A stretch of DNA of 64,000 bases from Siphonodentalium dalli (GCA_032622095.1 CP136065.1:117035195-117099194), one strand, 5' to 3'; positions 45,601 to 57,385 are shown, counted from the first letter of the stretch. Translations and numbers: made by a program. Notes: generated by a model not told the origin, from the letters alone.

Positions 45601-48270
45601 GGGCCGAATGACCCCAAAATGACTCGTTCCCATCTACATGTCAATATTAACATCCACGACAAATTTCATGATGATCAGACGAACAGTGCGACCTGTGGCC
45701 CGTGCTAATGGATTAAATTTTGAAATCCAAGATGGCCGCTGGCGGCCATGTTTTTTGTCCGAATGACCCCAAAATGACTTGTTCCCATCTACATTCCAAT
45801 ATCAACAGCCATGACAAATTTTATGATGATCAGACTAAAGGTACGACCTGTAGCCCATGCTAAAGGATTTAGTCATACAAAGAGTAAAATCCAAGATGGC
45901 TGCTGGCGGCCATGTTTTTTGGCCGAATGACCCCAAAATGACTTGTTCCCATCTACATGTGATTATTAACATTCAGGACAATTTTTATGATGATCAGACT
46001 AAAAGTAGGACCTGTAGCCCGTGCTAAAGGATTTAGTCATGCAAAGAGTAAAATCCAAGACGGCTGCTGGCAGCCATGTTTTTTGGCCGAATGACCCCAA
46101 AATGACTCGTTCCAATCTACATGTCATTGTTAACATCCATGACAAATTTCATGATGATCAGACGAACAGTGCGACCTGTGGCCCGTGCTAATGGATTGAA
46201 TTTTGAAAACAAAGATGGCCACTGGCGGCCATGTTTTTTGTCCCAATGACCCAAAAATTACTCGTTCCCATCTACATTCCAATTTCAACAGCCATGACAA
46301 ATTTCTTGATTATCAGACTAAAGGTACGACCTGTACCCCGTGCTAAAGGATTTAGTCATACAAAGAGTAAAATCCAAGATGGCTGCTGGCGGCCATGTTT
46401 TTTGCCCGAATAACCCAAAAATGACTCGTTCCCATCTACATGTCATTGTTAACATCCATGACAAATTTCATGATGATCTGACTAAAAATACGACCTGTAG
46501 CCCGTGCTAATGGATTAAATTTTGAAATCCAAGATGGCTGCTGGCGGCCATGTTTTTTGTCCGAATGACCCCAAAATGACTCGTTCCCATCTACATTCCA
46601 ATATCAACAGCCATGACAAATTTTATGATGATCAGACGAAAGGTACGACCTGTAGCCCGTGCTAAAGGATTTAGTCATACAAAGAGTAAAATCCAAGATG
46701 GCTGCTGGCGGCCATGTTTTTTGGCCGAATGACCCCAAAATGACTCGTTCCCATCTACATGTGATTATTAACATTCATGACAATTTTTATGATGATCAGA
46801 CTAAAAGTAGGACCTGTAGCCCGTGCTAAAGGATTTAGTCATGCAAAGAGTAACATCCAAGACGGCTGCTGGCAGCCATGATTTTTGGCTGAATGACCCC
46901 AAAATGACTCGTTCCAATCTACATGTCATTGTTAACATCCATGACAAATTTTATGATGATCAGACTAAAGGTACGACCTGTAGCCCGTGCTAAAGGATTT
47001 AGTCATACAAAGAGTAAAATCCAAGATGGCTGCTGGCGGCCATGTTTTTGGGCCGAATGACCCCAAAATGACTCGTTCCCATCTACATGTCAATATTAAC
47101 ATCCACGACAAATTTCATGATGATCAGACGAACAGTGCGACCTGTGGCCCGTGCTAATGGATTAAATTTTGAAATCCAAGATGGCCGCTGGCGGCCATGT
47201 TTTTTGTCCGAATGACCCCAAAATGACTTGTTCCCATCTACATTCCAATATCAACAGCCATGACAAATTTTATGATGATCAGACTAAAGGTACGACCTGT
47301 AGCCCATGCTAAAGGATTTAGTCATACAAAGAGTAAAATCCAAGATGGCTGCTGGCGGCCATGTTTTTTGGCCGAATGACCCCAAAATGACTTGTTCCCA
47401 TCTACATGTGATTATTAACATTCAGGACAATTTTTATGATGATCAGACTAAAAGTAGGACCTGTAGCCCGTGCTAAAGGATTTAGTCATGCAAAGAGTAA
47501 AATCCAAGACGGCTGCTGGCAGCCATGTTTTTTGGCCGAATGACCCCAAAATGACTCGTTCCAATCTACATGTCATTGTTAACATCCATGACAAATTTCA
47601 TGATGATCAGACGAACAGTGCGACCTGTGGCCCGTGCTAATGGATTGAATTTTGAAAACAAAGATGGCCACTGGCGGCCATGTTTTTTGTCCCAATGACC
47701 CAAAAATTACTCGTTCCCATCTACATTCCAATTTCAACAGCCATGACAAATTTCTTGATTATCAGACTAAAGGTACGACCTGTACCCCGTGCTAAAGGAT
47801 TTAGTCATACAAAGAGTAAAATCCAAGATGGCTGCTGGCGGCCATGTTTTTTGCCCGAATAACCCAAAAATGACTCGTTCCCATCTACATGTCATTGTTA
47901 ACATCCATGACAAATTTCATGATGATCTGACTAAAAATACGACCTGTAGCTCGTGCTAAAGGATTTAGTCATGCAAAGAGTAAAATCGAAGATGGCTGCT
48001 GGCGGCCATGTTTTTTGGCCGAATGACCCCAAAATTATTCGTTCCCATCTACATGTCAATATTAACATCCATGACAAATTTCATGACGATCAGACGAACA
48101 ATACGGCCTGTAGCCCGTGCTAATGGATTGAATTTTGAAATCTAAGATGGCCGCTGGCGGCCATGTTGTTTTTCCGAATGACCCCAAAATGAATCATTCC
48201 GGTAAAAATGTTGATGTCAACAGCTATGACAAATTTCATAATGATCCGATCAAAGGTACGACCTGTAGCC
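42700..48270 (+). repeat. Main satellite-S array, ~35 units of ~160 bp
   Basis: Consecutive units with the words listed for 37399-38262. Two unit types alternate: one with TTTAGTCATACAAAGAGTAAAATCC, the other with AATGGATTAAATTTTGAAATCC. Each unit carries AAGATGGC and GGCCATGTT as an imperfect inverted pair. The array begins in mid-unit and has no head palindrome at its left edge. Open frames of 60-100 codons here are by-products of the repeat and are not genes. Confidence 0.9.
45055..47952 (+). repeat. Nearly identical 1449 bp higher-order duplication (nine units each)
   Basis: 45055-46503 and 46504-47952 match at a constant offset of 1449 bp (nine units of 161 bp). Rare variants recur: GTCCCAATGACCCAAAAATTAC at 46239 and 47688, and CAGCCATGATTTTTGGCTG at 45425 and 46874. 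The only difference noticed is AAAATCC versus AACATCC near 46852. Such identity points to recent duplication or to an assembly artefact. Confidence 0.85.
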
Positions 48271-49130
48271 TCTATTGTTGACGCCTTACGCACACACGCG
48301 CACACGGACGACGGACGACAAAGCCATGGCAATAAAAACCAAGATGGCTTCTGGCGGCTATGTTTTTATAAATGTGGGCTGCAGGGTGTGCCGATGGATT
48401 GAAATGTGACATTCAAACTGGCTGCTCCCATCTAGATATCACCTGGAAGATCCGTATTAAGTTTTGTGACATTGGATGACGGATGTGGCCTATATGACAT
48501 GCCGAAGGATTTAGTCATGCTAAGAGCACAATCCAAGATGGCTGCCGGTGGCTATGCTTTTTATCGAAAATCATTTAAATTTGATAGCTCCCATCTAGAG
48601 GTCACCCGAACATCCATGTGAAGTTTGGAATCAAACAGGTGAAAACTGATGGCTGTGGAGTGTGTTGAACAATTTGGTGATACAAAGAGTAAAATCCAAG
48701 ACGGCTGCTGTCAGCCATGTTTATTGTAAAAAAAAAATCAAATTCGATAGCTCCCATCTAGATTTACATGCCTGTAAAATTTCAAAACAATTCTAGATTT
48801 GAGCTGCAGAGTGTGCCGAATTTAAATATGAAATCCAAAATGGCTGCTTTTTGAAAAAATCAATAGCTCCAATCTAGATGTCACCCGAAGATCCATATGA
48901 AGTTTTGTGACAATTAAATGAGGGATGTGGCCTGTAGAACATGCCAAAGAATTTAGTCATGCAAAGAGAGCAAAATCCAAGATGACTGCTGGAGGTCATG
49001 GTTTTGATCGGAAATCATTCAATTTGATAGCTCTCATCTAAATGTAATCCCAATGATCAATATGAAGTTTGGGATCAATCGGGTAGAAAATGTAGGCTTC
49101 TGGCAGCCAGGTTTCTTGTTACTTTTGGGA
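48271..49130 (+). repeat. Degenerate end of the satellite-S array
   Basis: Contains GCACACACGCGCACACGGACGACGG (about 48290), then diverged units with GATAGCTCCCATCTAGA and AAGATGGCTGC words, very like 36691-37398. Confidence 0.6.
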
Positions 49131-51181
49131 TAAGTGTACTGATAATATGTAACAAGTAATTAATACATACACTGTGCAAATATCAAGTCCACAATAACTC
49201 ATATTGATATAAGATCATATTGTAGAGTGTAGAATCATCTCACTTCACACTTAACTCTGACAGATCCTTGTCCTACATACAAATTATATATACATTTGAT
49301 TGAGATATTACATGTACTTACAAAATATGTATATCACTGTTCCAGCTAATTTAGTGTTACACACCAGCAACCGTTAGGCAAGTATTTGTCATTACAACGA
49401 TACACCTTAATCAATTTATAATGGTACAGGGTTAGAAGCATGTTACTTCCTTGTTTGAAAAGTGAACACACCGAAAGTTTCCTTGTATGTTTTTAATAGA
49501 CATCATACTATAACATTGTGGGTGTCTTGAATAGACTGGGAGAGAAATTGAGAATATTTCTGTCATCCATGCGAGGAGAAGAAAAGATGCTCTATGCCTG
49601 GGAATTATCTCCAATATGACCCAACTCAGTCCCAATTTCTAGTTCAATATGCGTCTGTCATGCCTATCACAAGATTGATTGATTTATTTATTTTTAAACC
49701 AACAAACCCTTCCACATGTTCAATAAGTGTCGTTGTTTTAAGGTCATTTGTATGGAACAACAAACTTCAATGTAACTATAACACCATACTGAAGTAAGAA
49801 GGGTATATGTACATGTAAATATTTTTAGATATAATTTAAATGGCCTGATTCACATGCATGTATATGGCACAATGACAGTCACTGTGTCAGGAGTTATTTA
49901 AAGAATTGCCTCAACATAAAGAAGCTGCTTTAATCATTCATCATCCAAAATTGTTTATTCCCAACAGAGACAAGTTTAAGCGTCACAAATACTGTCTGAA
50001 TGAGAAATTTTTTCGCTGATTTTATCAGATACTACCGATAGGACCATAGCGTTTGGCAGTCGTATATCATATATAGCAATGGCGAAGTAGGTTCTATTCC
50101 CAATAACCATCTGAGCAAGTTTCCCACTTGCTTACCTCTGGGTTCGGTGGTTTCTATGAACTGTGATGTGATTTCTCACTAAAATGCCAACAAATGAGTA
50201 CACTCATTTCGACCAAAGTATAGTTATTTGTCAGACATGTTTGTGCGTATTATGCTACATAGGGTCGATGTCTATCTATCTGGCTCGTAAATGTAGACCT
50301 AATGGAAACATCAGTATACATGTACCGGTTATACAGTACTAATATCAGATGCTTTTTTCATAATTATGACCACCACCTGAAATAATCACTGCTCTCATAT
50401 GCATATTTCAGCGGGGGTTGGAGCCTGCAGTGATACCACAGATTAGCTTGCAGGTACTTCTGAAGCAAACAATTCATCATTGAGACTAAAGTAAATCTTG
50501 GTGTAAATGGCCACCAATAAGCCTTTGATATACTGCCAGATCCCATTCTCTTTTGTGCAGGAGTTAATTACATATTGAAGGAACCAAAAATCAAAACCAT
50601 CAAAATTATTCTAAGTCAAGAAATACGAATAACGAGGTGAAAAACAATATTTTCCATCGTCCATATACATGTTGCACATCAGCAAATATTGGACCATTAT
50701 CGGTTCATTTTCAATGCATACCTTCTACTTTTGATTAAACTTTGGTATTTTATATTAAATAATCATACATTTATTTGTAATTCCACAGTTACAGTAATGT
50801 TTACATATTAACCAATGGTTTTTACATGTGAAATCTTATTACTGGAGAGTTATTAATATTTAAATAAGAACAAAGTCAATCTATTTTTTCATGTAATTGT
50901 TCACATCTTGTTGATGTTACATGTATAAACAGTGAACATTGTTGTCAAGTAGATAGAGTTCCATTGCCTTTCTGGAGTTATATCATTCACAGTTTTGCTC
51001 CCTCAAAATAGCTGTTTAAAGTAAACTAAACTCAGATTACTCCAAACAATGCAATATGCATGCATCCGTATCAACATTGAGATACTTTTTGCAACTTATT
51101 CAACAATCTTCTTACATAAGGTAACCGAATATAATGCCGGTGTTAGGAACCTAGGACACAGAATATGAACGGAATTATAAT
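49131..51181. other. Non-coding, no gene seen
   Basis: AT-rich, unique-looking sequence; short frames have no recognised domain. Confidence 0.45.
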
Positions 51182-51880
51182 AACAAGACAGTCAATGACT
51201 GTGGGGTCGCTCACCAGACTGCAAAGACTGATAAGACTGGGACTCTGGAGACCACAACAGTCAGAACTTTTCATAATCACTTTAAAAGAAGTAGATATCT
51301 AAAGAGTTAAATCTAAAACAAAAAATTTGGAGTTATGTCCCTGGCCCCGCCCACATTTGACCCAGTGACCTGATTTGAACAAATCTGAACCCCAGTCACC
51401 CAAGGATCCTTCATACCAAATATGAACCCATATAGCCTGATGGTATTTGAGAAGAAGTCACTTTAAGAATACTATGGAGGGAAAGAGTTATGGCCCTGGC
51501 TTCGCAACTATTTCAAGTGAACTCATTCGAACAAATCTGAATGTGAGACACCTAGGGAACATCCACACCAAATATGAAACCATTCGGTCTTATTGTTCTG
51601 AAGATGTTTAAAAGAATTACTATGGTGGGAAAGAGTTATGGCCCTGGCTTCGCAACTATTTGACCCAGTGACCGCATTTGAACAAATCTGAATGAGAATC
51701 ACCTAGGGAATATCCACACCAAATATGAACCCATTTGGTCTTATGGTTCCAGAGTAGATGTTCAAATAATTGTTGTCGGACGGATGGACGGACAGACGAT
51801 GGACGGACGAGGAGTGATGACTATAGCTCCACCGGAGCACGGGTAGGGTGGCTGGTTGGTAATTAAATATCTTATCTCCG
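51182..51880 (+). repeat. Tandem-repeat element with CAGTCAATGACTG head and CTCCACCGGAG end
   Basis: Head AACAAGACAGTCAATGACTG (palindrome 51189-51201) with the same ~90 bp leader as 10699. Then ~150 bp units with AGTTATGGCCCTGGCTTCGC, TTGACCCAGTGACC, CAAATCTGAATG and CCACACCAAATATGAACC words, GGACGGATGGACGGACAGACG, and the small stem GCTCCACCGGAGC (51826-51838). Confidence 0.75.
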
Positions 51881-51929
51881 CCCCTATTTGAACAAACGTT
51901 ATCCCCATCTATGAGATCCATTCATTTGG

Positions 51930-52360
51930 TAATTTCAGACATTAGATTTTAAGAGTTGAACTGAACTGATTTTCCTAAAATTACCAAATCTGAACAAATC
52001 TAAACCCCAGTCACCGAAGGACCATCCATACCAAACATAATCTAAATAGTCCAGATGGTTCTTGAGAAGAAATTGTTTTAAGAATTACTATGGAAGGAAA
52101 GAGTTATGGCCCTGACTTCTCACCTATTTGACCTGATGAACTCATTTGAACAAATCTGAATGTGAGTCACCTGGGGGACATCCACACCTAAATATATAAA
52201 CCCATTTGGTCTTTAATATGTATCTGGAGAAGAAAACAATTGATGGACGGACAGAGACATAATGACAGATGGATGGATGGGAGAACAGTCTGACATAGAG
52301 ACTGACAAATTCAATCCAATATCCCCCCCCCCAAGTTTTCTTTGCAAAATCAGGGTATAA
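51930..52360 (+). repeat. Related tandem-repeat element without a clear head
   Basis: Two degenerate units with AGTTATGGCCCTGACTTC and CCACACCTAAATATATAAACCC, GGACGGACAGAGAC, and an end ATATCCCCCCCCCC...GGGTATAAT. It runs into the duplicated block that follows. Confidence 0.55.
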
Positions 52361-53365
52361 TGAGTTCAACTCGATACTGGTGGTTAAGAACATAATATTC
52401 GAACAGACAAGCCTGAACAAATTGTCTGACATTTGCAGAATGAGGTCCCCAAAGGGTGAATTTAATGACACAATCCTGCAATGCGGGCTAGCATCACCAA
52501 ATTCACCCTCTGGGGACCTCATTCTGTGTAGGCCTCAACTGCTATGGGAGACATAGCATTAGATTGAAGTTCTCCAGTTAAAGTTGGTGATGTGCACCCA
52601 TTGGCCACCTCAATTATGCATTTTATATTCACAAATTAGGGGATATAGAAACTAAACATAAGGGCTAAAGTAAGTAAAAATGTCAATTTAAGTGCCTATA
52701 TACTTCCCAGAAGATGAGGCCTACGCAGAATGAGGACCCTGGCTAGTGTATTTGGTGATGCTAGACTGCTGTGCAGGGTAGCATAACTAAATTCACCCTC
52801 TGGGGACCTCATTCTGCAAATGCCAGATAGAAGACAAATTTAATCCAATATATACCCCCCCCCCCCCATTTTTCTTTGAATATTAGTCGTATGATTTCAT
52901 CTGGATAAGTGGTGATTAAAACAATAATATGAAATGGCCAAACCTAAATTTAGTATGTCTGACATTTGCAGAATTAGGTCCCAAAAATGTGGATTTAATG
53001 ACAATATTCTGTAAGGCAGGCTAGCATCACCAAATTCATCCTCAATCTGATTAGGCCTCAATGGCCAATAAAACCAAGGAACAGATTGAAGTCCTACAGT
53101 TGAAGTTGGTGATACACACCCATTGAGCACCTCAATTATGCATTTTATCTTCTGCAAATTAGGGGGACATTGAAACTGAACAGGTGGAAAAAGTGACTAA
53201 ATCAAACTGTCAATTTGATACTTAGGATACTTCCCAGAAGATGAGGACTAAGCAGAATTAGGTCCCTGGCGGGTGTATTTGGTGATGCTAGCATGCTGTA
53301 TGGGGTAGCAACACTAAATTCACCATCTGGGGACCTCACTATGTAAATGTCAGACACACTATTTC
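52310..53365 (+). repeat. Tandem duplication of a ~525 bp block containing two hairpins each
   Basis: The first copy (about 52310-52835) and the second (about 52836-53365) share GACAAATTTAATCCAATAT, the C-run, GTCTGACATTTGCAGAAT, GTTGGTGAT...CACCCATTG, CTCAATTATGCATTTTAT and CTTCCCAGAAGATGAGG. Each has a GTCTGACATTTGCAGAAT...CTAGCATCACCAAATTCA hairpin-type half and a GGTGATGCTAG...CACCATCTGGGGACCTCA half, the outer ends being inverted repeats like a ~400 bp MITE. A third partial copy is at 53745-53885. Confidence 0.7.
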
Positions 53366-53744
53366 CAGACTTGAAGAAATCAAAGCCATTCACAGTATCA
53401 TTGAATGTCAGTCTTCACCTAACATTGAATGGAAGCACCAGTTTGTTGTTAAATTGCTACAGATATGTTTAGATTAGAATAATACATGTCATCTGGCCAG
53501 TTTATATAATTAATGACCTGTACCTTTACAGATATATATGCCTCTGTGGTGAGAAGAGGTATTAAATTGAGAGGTGATATGGCTTGGAAGGGATGTTGGT
53601 TGATGGCAGGGTTGAGCCTGGGCCATGTGGGAGGGGTGGGTGGGGGAGGGTGGAATGTTTCCATAATTTCATTAAAGAGTAAAGTTTCATAACTCTGCAG
53701 ATGTTATATATAATGGTGTCACTTTTTTTCAAATGTTTAAAAAA

Positions 53745-53885
53745 AATTGTCCCAGAAGATGAGGCCTAAGCAGAATAAGGTAATTGAGGGTGTATTTGGT
53801 GATGCTAGCCTGCTGTATGGGGTAGCAACACTAAATTCACCATCTGGGGACTTCATTCTGCAAATGTCAGACACACTATGTCCAG
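53745..53885 (+). repeat. Partial third copy of the 52.3-53.4 kb repeat (right half)
   Basis: CAGAAGATGAGGCCTAAGCAG through GGGGACTTCATTCTGCAAATG; matches the right half of both copies of the preceding block. Confidence 0.75.
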
Positions 53886-54109
53886 GCTTGGAGAAATGAA
53901 CAATGGACTATTCATTGTAGACTGGTAGAATAGTTGTTTAGCTAATGTCATGTCATGTAATGACAGATGGCAAACTGGTCTGAAGCAAGCAGTCTGAAGC
54001 AAGAATATCGGGTGACCACACTATGATAAATTGGCTTTTTCAATAATGCAGGCTTCAGTGTTCTCTTAAAAATTAATAGTGCATAGCAAAGAGGTCTGAA
54101 TTATAAAGG

Positions 54110-54260
54110 GCCATAACTCTGTTAAAATATATCGGATCAAACCCATATTTTAACTTGATCTGTATATAAGTGTCAAAAATTCATATACCAAATTTGGTGT
54201 TGATCAGATGAAAAATGTTTGAGTAATCCTGTCTTGGATGAATTCTATATCAAAACAAGA
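54110..54260 (+). repeat. Single unit related to the 24-25 kb intronic elements
   Basis: GGGCCATAACTCTGTTAAAA, ATCGGATCAAACCCATATTT and CATATACCAAATTTGGT, in the same order as units at 24915-25250. Confidence 0.6.
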
Positions 54261-54349
54261 GTGGAAGGGGTTAAATAAACAATACCAAAATCCATACAGA
54301 TGAAGAACATGCTAAGAAAAATGAAATATGAGGCTGTGATGTGTCCTAA

Positions 54350-54955
54350 ACAAAAATTAAAGGTCAAAATGCAAAAATAAATTTTTTTGTTTTTAAAGTT
54401 ATGTCCCTGGCTCTGCCCCTATTTGACCCAGTGACCCCATTTGAACAAATCGGAACCCCAGTCACCCAAGGTATCTATGTACCAAATATAAGCTAAATCG
54501 GCCAAATATTTGTTTAGAAGAAGTCATTGTAAGAATCACTATGAGTTATGGCCCTGGTTTCTCAACTAATTGACCGGGTGACCTCATTTGAACAAATCTG
54601 AACACCAGTGACCCAAGGACCCTCCATACCAAATATTAGCTAAATCGGCCCAATGGTTCTGAACAAGAAGTCGTTGTAAGAATTACTATGGAGGAATAGA
54701 GTTATGGCCCTGGCTTCGCAACTATTTGACCCAGTGACCTCATTTGAACAAATCTGAATGAGAGTCACCTAGGGAACATCCACACCAAATATGAACCAAT
54801 ACGGTATGATGGTTTCAGAGGAGAAGATGTTTTTTAAAAAGTTGACGGACGGACAGACGGACGGACGGACAGACGGACGGACAGACGGACGGACGGACGA
54901 CGGACGAGGAGTGATGACTATAGCTCCACCGGAGACTTTGTCTCAGGTGAGCTAA
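54350..54955 (+). repeat. Tandem-repeat element with GACGGACG minisatellite and TAGCTC...GAGCTA hairpin
   Basis: Three units with GTTATGTCCCTGGCT/AGTTATGGCCCTGG, TTGACCCAGTGACC and CAAATATTAGCTAAATCGG words. A ~60 bp pure (GGACGGACAGAC)-type minisatellite spans 54843-54908. The end is a strong imperfect hairpin: TAGCTCCACCGGAGAC, loop TTT, GTCTCAGGTGAGCTA (54924-54955). Confidence 0.8.
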
Positions 54956-55132
54956 AAAACTGGCATCCCAAATGAAGAATATATAATATAGAAATGTGTG
55001 TGTTTCTCAGCAATAATGATGAAAGAGGGAAAACTCTACAATACTACAGTATGATGTAACAACATGCATACGATTGGAGTCCGCAACTGAGTATAAGTTG
55101 TAACTGTCAAAATGAGCAGGCTTAACTTAATA

Positions 55133-55170
55133 TAACCCTTTCATGACTGGAGCTGTATCTGTATAGATCT
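55133..55170 (+). mobile_element. Partial left end of the piggyBac-like MITE
   Basis: TATAACCCTTTCATGACTGGAGCTG is close to the left terminus at 13861. No matching right end is seen nearby, and the flank is TATAA rather than TTAA. Confidence 0.4.
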
Positions 55171-55378
55171 GTATCTGTATATATATATATATATATACAT
55201 CCATATAACCATTTTTTGGCATGACAGGACATGTGAGGGCGATGTTACTGCACAGCGTTAGCAGCTGCTACTGGTGTTTACAGTAGCGCAGCTGTGAATT
55301 CAGCTGCTGATGGCAGTGAGACTAATTTATTATCCAGGTGGTTCCAATCGACTTGCGTCGGAACAAAAAATGAGTTTT

Positions 55379-56014
55379 TAGCTCAACTTTACTTGTAAAG
55401 TTTGAGCTATTGCCATGGCTTGATATCTGTCATCCAGGTGTCAATCCATTAGCATGGGCTACAGACAGGAGTGTTTGTCTGATTTTCATGAAATTTGTCA
55501 TGGATGTTAATATTGACATCTAGATGGGAACAAAAAATTCGGGGGTCAGCGACAGCCATCTTGGATTTTAATCTTTGTATGACTAAATCCTTTGGCATGG
55601 GCTACCAGTCGTATCTTTGGTCGGATCATTACGAAATTTGTCTTGGATCTTAACATTGAATGGAATGATGAATTTGCTACAGGCAGGAGTGTTCGTCTGA
55701 TCATCATGAAATTTGTCGTGGATGTTAATATTGACATCTAGATGGGAACGAGTCATTTTGGGATCATTCCGCCATCAAACATGGCCGCCAGAAGCCATCT
55801 TGGATTTTACTCTTTGCATGACTAAATCCTTTGGCATGGGCTACAAGTCGTACCTTTGGTCGGATCATTATGAAACGAGTCATGTTGGGGTCATTCGGCA
55901 AAAAAAACATGGCTGCCATCTTGGAATTCAAAATTCAATTCATCATTCCATTCATTGTTCATCACAAAAATTTTACTTCTTTGCAAAGTTGAGCTACAGT
56001 GTCATGGACACTTT
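55379..56014 (-). repeat. Complete small satellite-S element, inverted
   Basis: Reading on the minus strand: head palindrome AGTGTCCATGACACT (56012-55998) with GTAGCTCAAC, about three diverged units (AAGATGGCTTCTGGCGGCCATG, GACTCGTTCCCATCTAGATG words), and the end hairpin TAGCTCAAACTTTAC...GTAAAGTTGAGCTA (55409-55379). It shows both boundaries of the satellite-S family, so the family moves as a discrete element. Confidence 0.75.
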
Positions 56015-56104
56015 CATTGTAATGGTCACTATATGCAGTTGTAACTTTATAGCACTGATTGTTATCTGTCTTTCTTCTCTCCAGGATATTGATTGTATAA
56101 TAGT

Positions 56105-56610
56105 CCATGAGTTTCGTCAGTTTTACAGGTTGCCTTGATTTTGCTGGCATCAGAAATTTCTCAACAGGGTTACTATTACAGTGATTTGTCCATTTGAGGT
56201 CACTCGATAGTTGCAGTCCCAGGTAAGCACTTTCTTCACATTAAATTTCATTCCCCAGTTTTCTGCCCAGGCCTCAACGTTGTTCAGGTCAGCTTGTAGT
56301 TTGAGTTGGTCATCTGGGGTCCTTATATCTCTGTATAAAAGGCAGTCATCCACAAATAGTCTCACTGTCGATGTTACAGTTTGGTAGGTTGTATATAACA
56401 CAGAAACAGCCAAGGACCGAGAAGAATTCCTTGTCACGTTGTGGGACAATCTGAGTCAACTGCTAATTCCCTTAAGGTTCTCCCGTTTAGTCGGTACCAC
56501 TCTCATTTTCCTGTCTGTCAGGAAGGATGTCAAGCAGGTATGCAGTTGACATCTGATGCTGTACTGGCTTAGCTTGTACAAGAGTTTCTCGTGGGGCCCT
56601 GTGGTGAAAA
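56105..56610 (-). pseudogene. LINE reverse transcriptase remnant (palm and thumb)
   Basis: Minus strand, across several frames: GPHEKLLYKLSQYSI, FLTDRKMRVV, then TSTVRLFVDDCLLYRDI with the catalytic FVDD box (usually [FY]ADD), DLNNVEAWAENWGMKFNVKK, a frameshift, then AYLGLQLSSDLKWTNH (the YLG thumb motif). This is a non-LTR retrotransposon RT. Frameshifts and lost sequence around the SGVPQG region make it non-functional. It is the downstream half of the element whose upstream half lies at 57925-58764. Confidence 0.8.
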
Positions 56611-56884
56611 GTGTTGTCTTCATATGTTTTTCAAGAGTTATTTATCCTGGAAATGTGCCAACCTATGAGATAACTGTTTCCGCATTTCAGCACATGTTTT
56701 ATTTAATAGTTCCCATTATTTTTATTTTTGCATACTTAAACATTACAAATATATATCAGGACTGCAAGAAATAAACATATTTATAGTTAAACAAAATAAT
56801 GGTGCAGACAGTTATCATGTAGATTCAAAAAGGCGAGGATGATCCTCCAGGGAGGTAATCTCAATCACTTGAATATCCTAAAAG

Positions 56885-56926
56885 TGGTCTAGCGCTTTCG
56901 ATACAAGTGTATCTTCGTCAGGACCA
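56885..56926 (-). ncRNA. Hammerhead ribozyme-like motif (left arm, inverted)
   Basis: Exact reverse-complement counterpart of 57512-57553: core CUGANGA, helix II, GAAA, palindromic AGCGCT and helix I are all identical. Read on the minus strand its predicted cleavage lies after the A at 56890. Confidence 0.6.
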
Positions 56927-57039
56927 GGATGGTGTAGATAGATGTGGATTTTGCCTGTCCTTTTATACTCTAGGTTGATTGAGCGTGAATTTGATTGGTC
57001 AAAGGGTAGATGTCGGGTGTTTACGGACACAGAAGAGGT

Positions 57040-57385
57040 CTCAGAGTTGAGTGCGGGTATATTGCGGGTATGTGGTGCCTCGCGATTCCCGATAGTCTAT
57101 GCGGGTAGTTTGTGCGGGTAAATTGTTGCTGCCCAGTCACTGTAGTTTAGTGCGGGTAGTTAATTGTAGCGGGTATGTTTTATACAAAGCTACTACTATA
57201 ATAACGTGATGTGTCCATGAATTAAAGCACAAACGGCGTCGGTATATGATTTATAACCCAGGAAGCCGGATGTGTATTTGCGGGTATGTTGAGAAGAAAC
57301 GATCCGAACTGGTGCGGGTATGTCGCTTTATTCATCATAATGTGTACCAGCTGCGGGTATGTGTTGTGTAGTACCCGCATTTATC
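57040..57385 (+). repeat. Cluster of GCGGGTA words between the hammerhead arms
   Basis: GCGGGTA occurs about ten times (for example near 57053, 57064, 57101, 57114, 57152, 57168, 57280, 57315 and 57353), most often as TGCGGGTATGT, with one inverted TACCCGCA near 57371. Spacing is irregular, so it is not a simple tandem array. Confidence 0.75.

Noticed and set aside
46231-47862. Two identical 60-residue frames in the satellite-S array
   Set aside because: The identity is caused by the 1449 bp duplication; the frames are by-products of the repeat unit.
42700-48270. Possible CRISPR-like array because of regular repeats
   Set aside because: Whole ~160 bp units repeat head-to-tail without unique spacers, and the context is an animal genome; this is satellite DNA.
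53449-53664. Proline-rich minus-strand frame (METFHPPPPTPPTWP...)
   Set aside because: Arises from a G-rich low-complexity stretch (GGGGAGGGTGG) on the plus strand; no other support.
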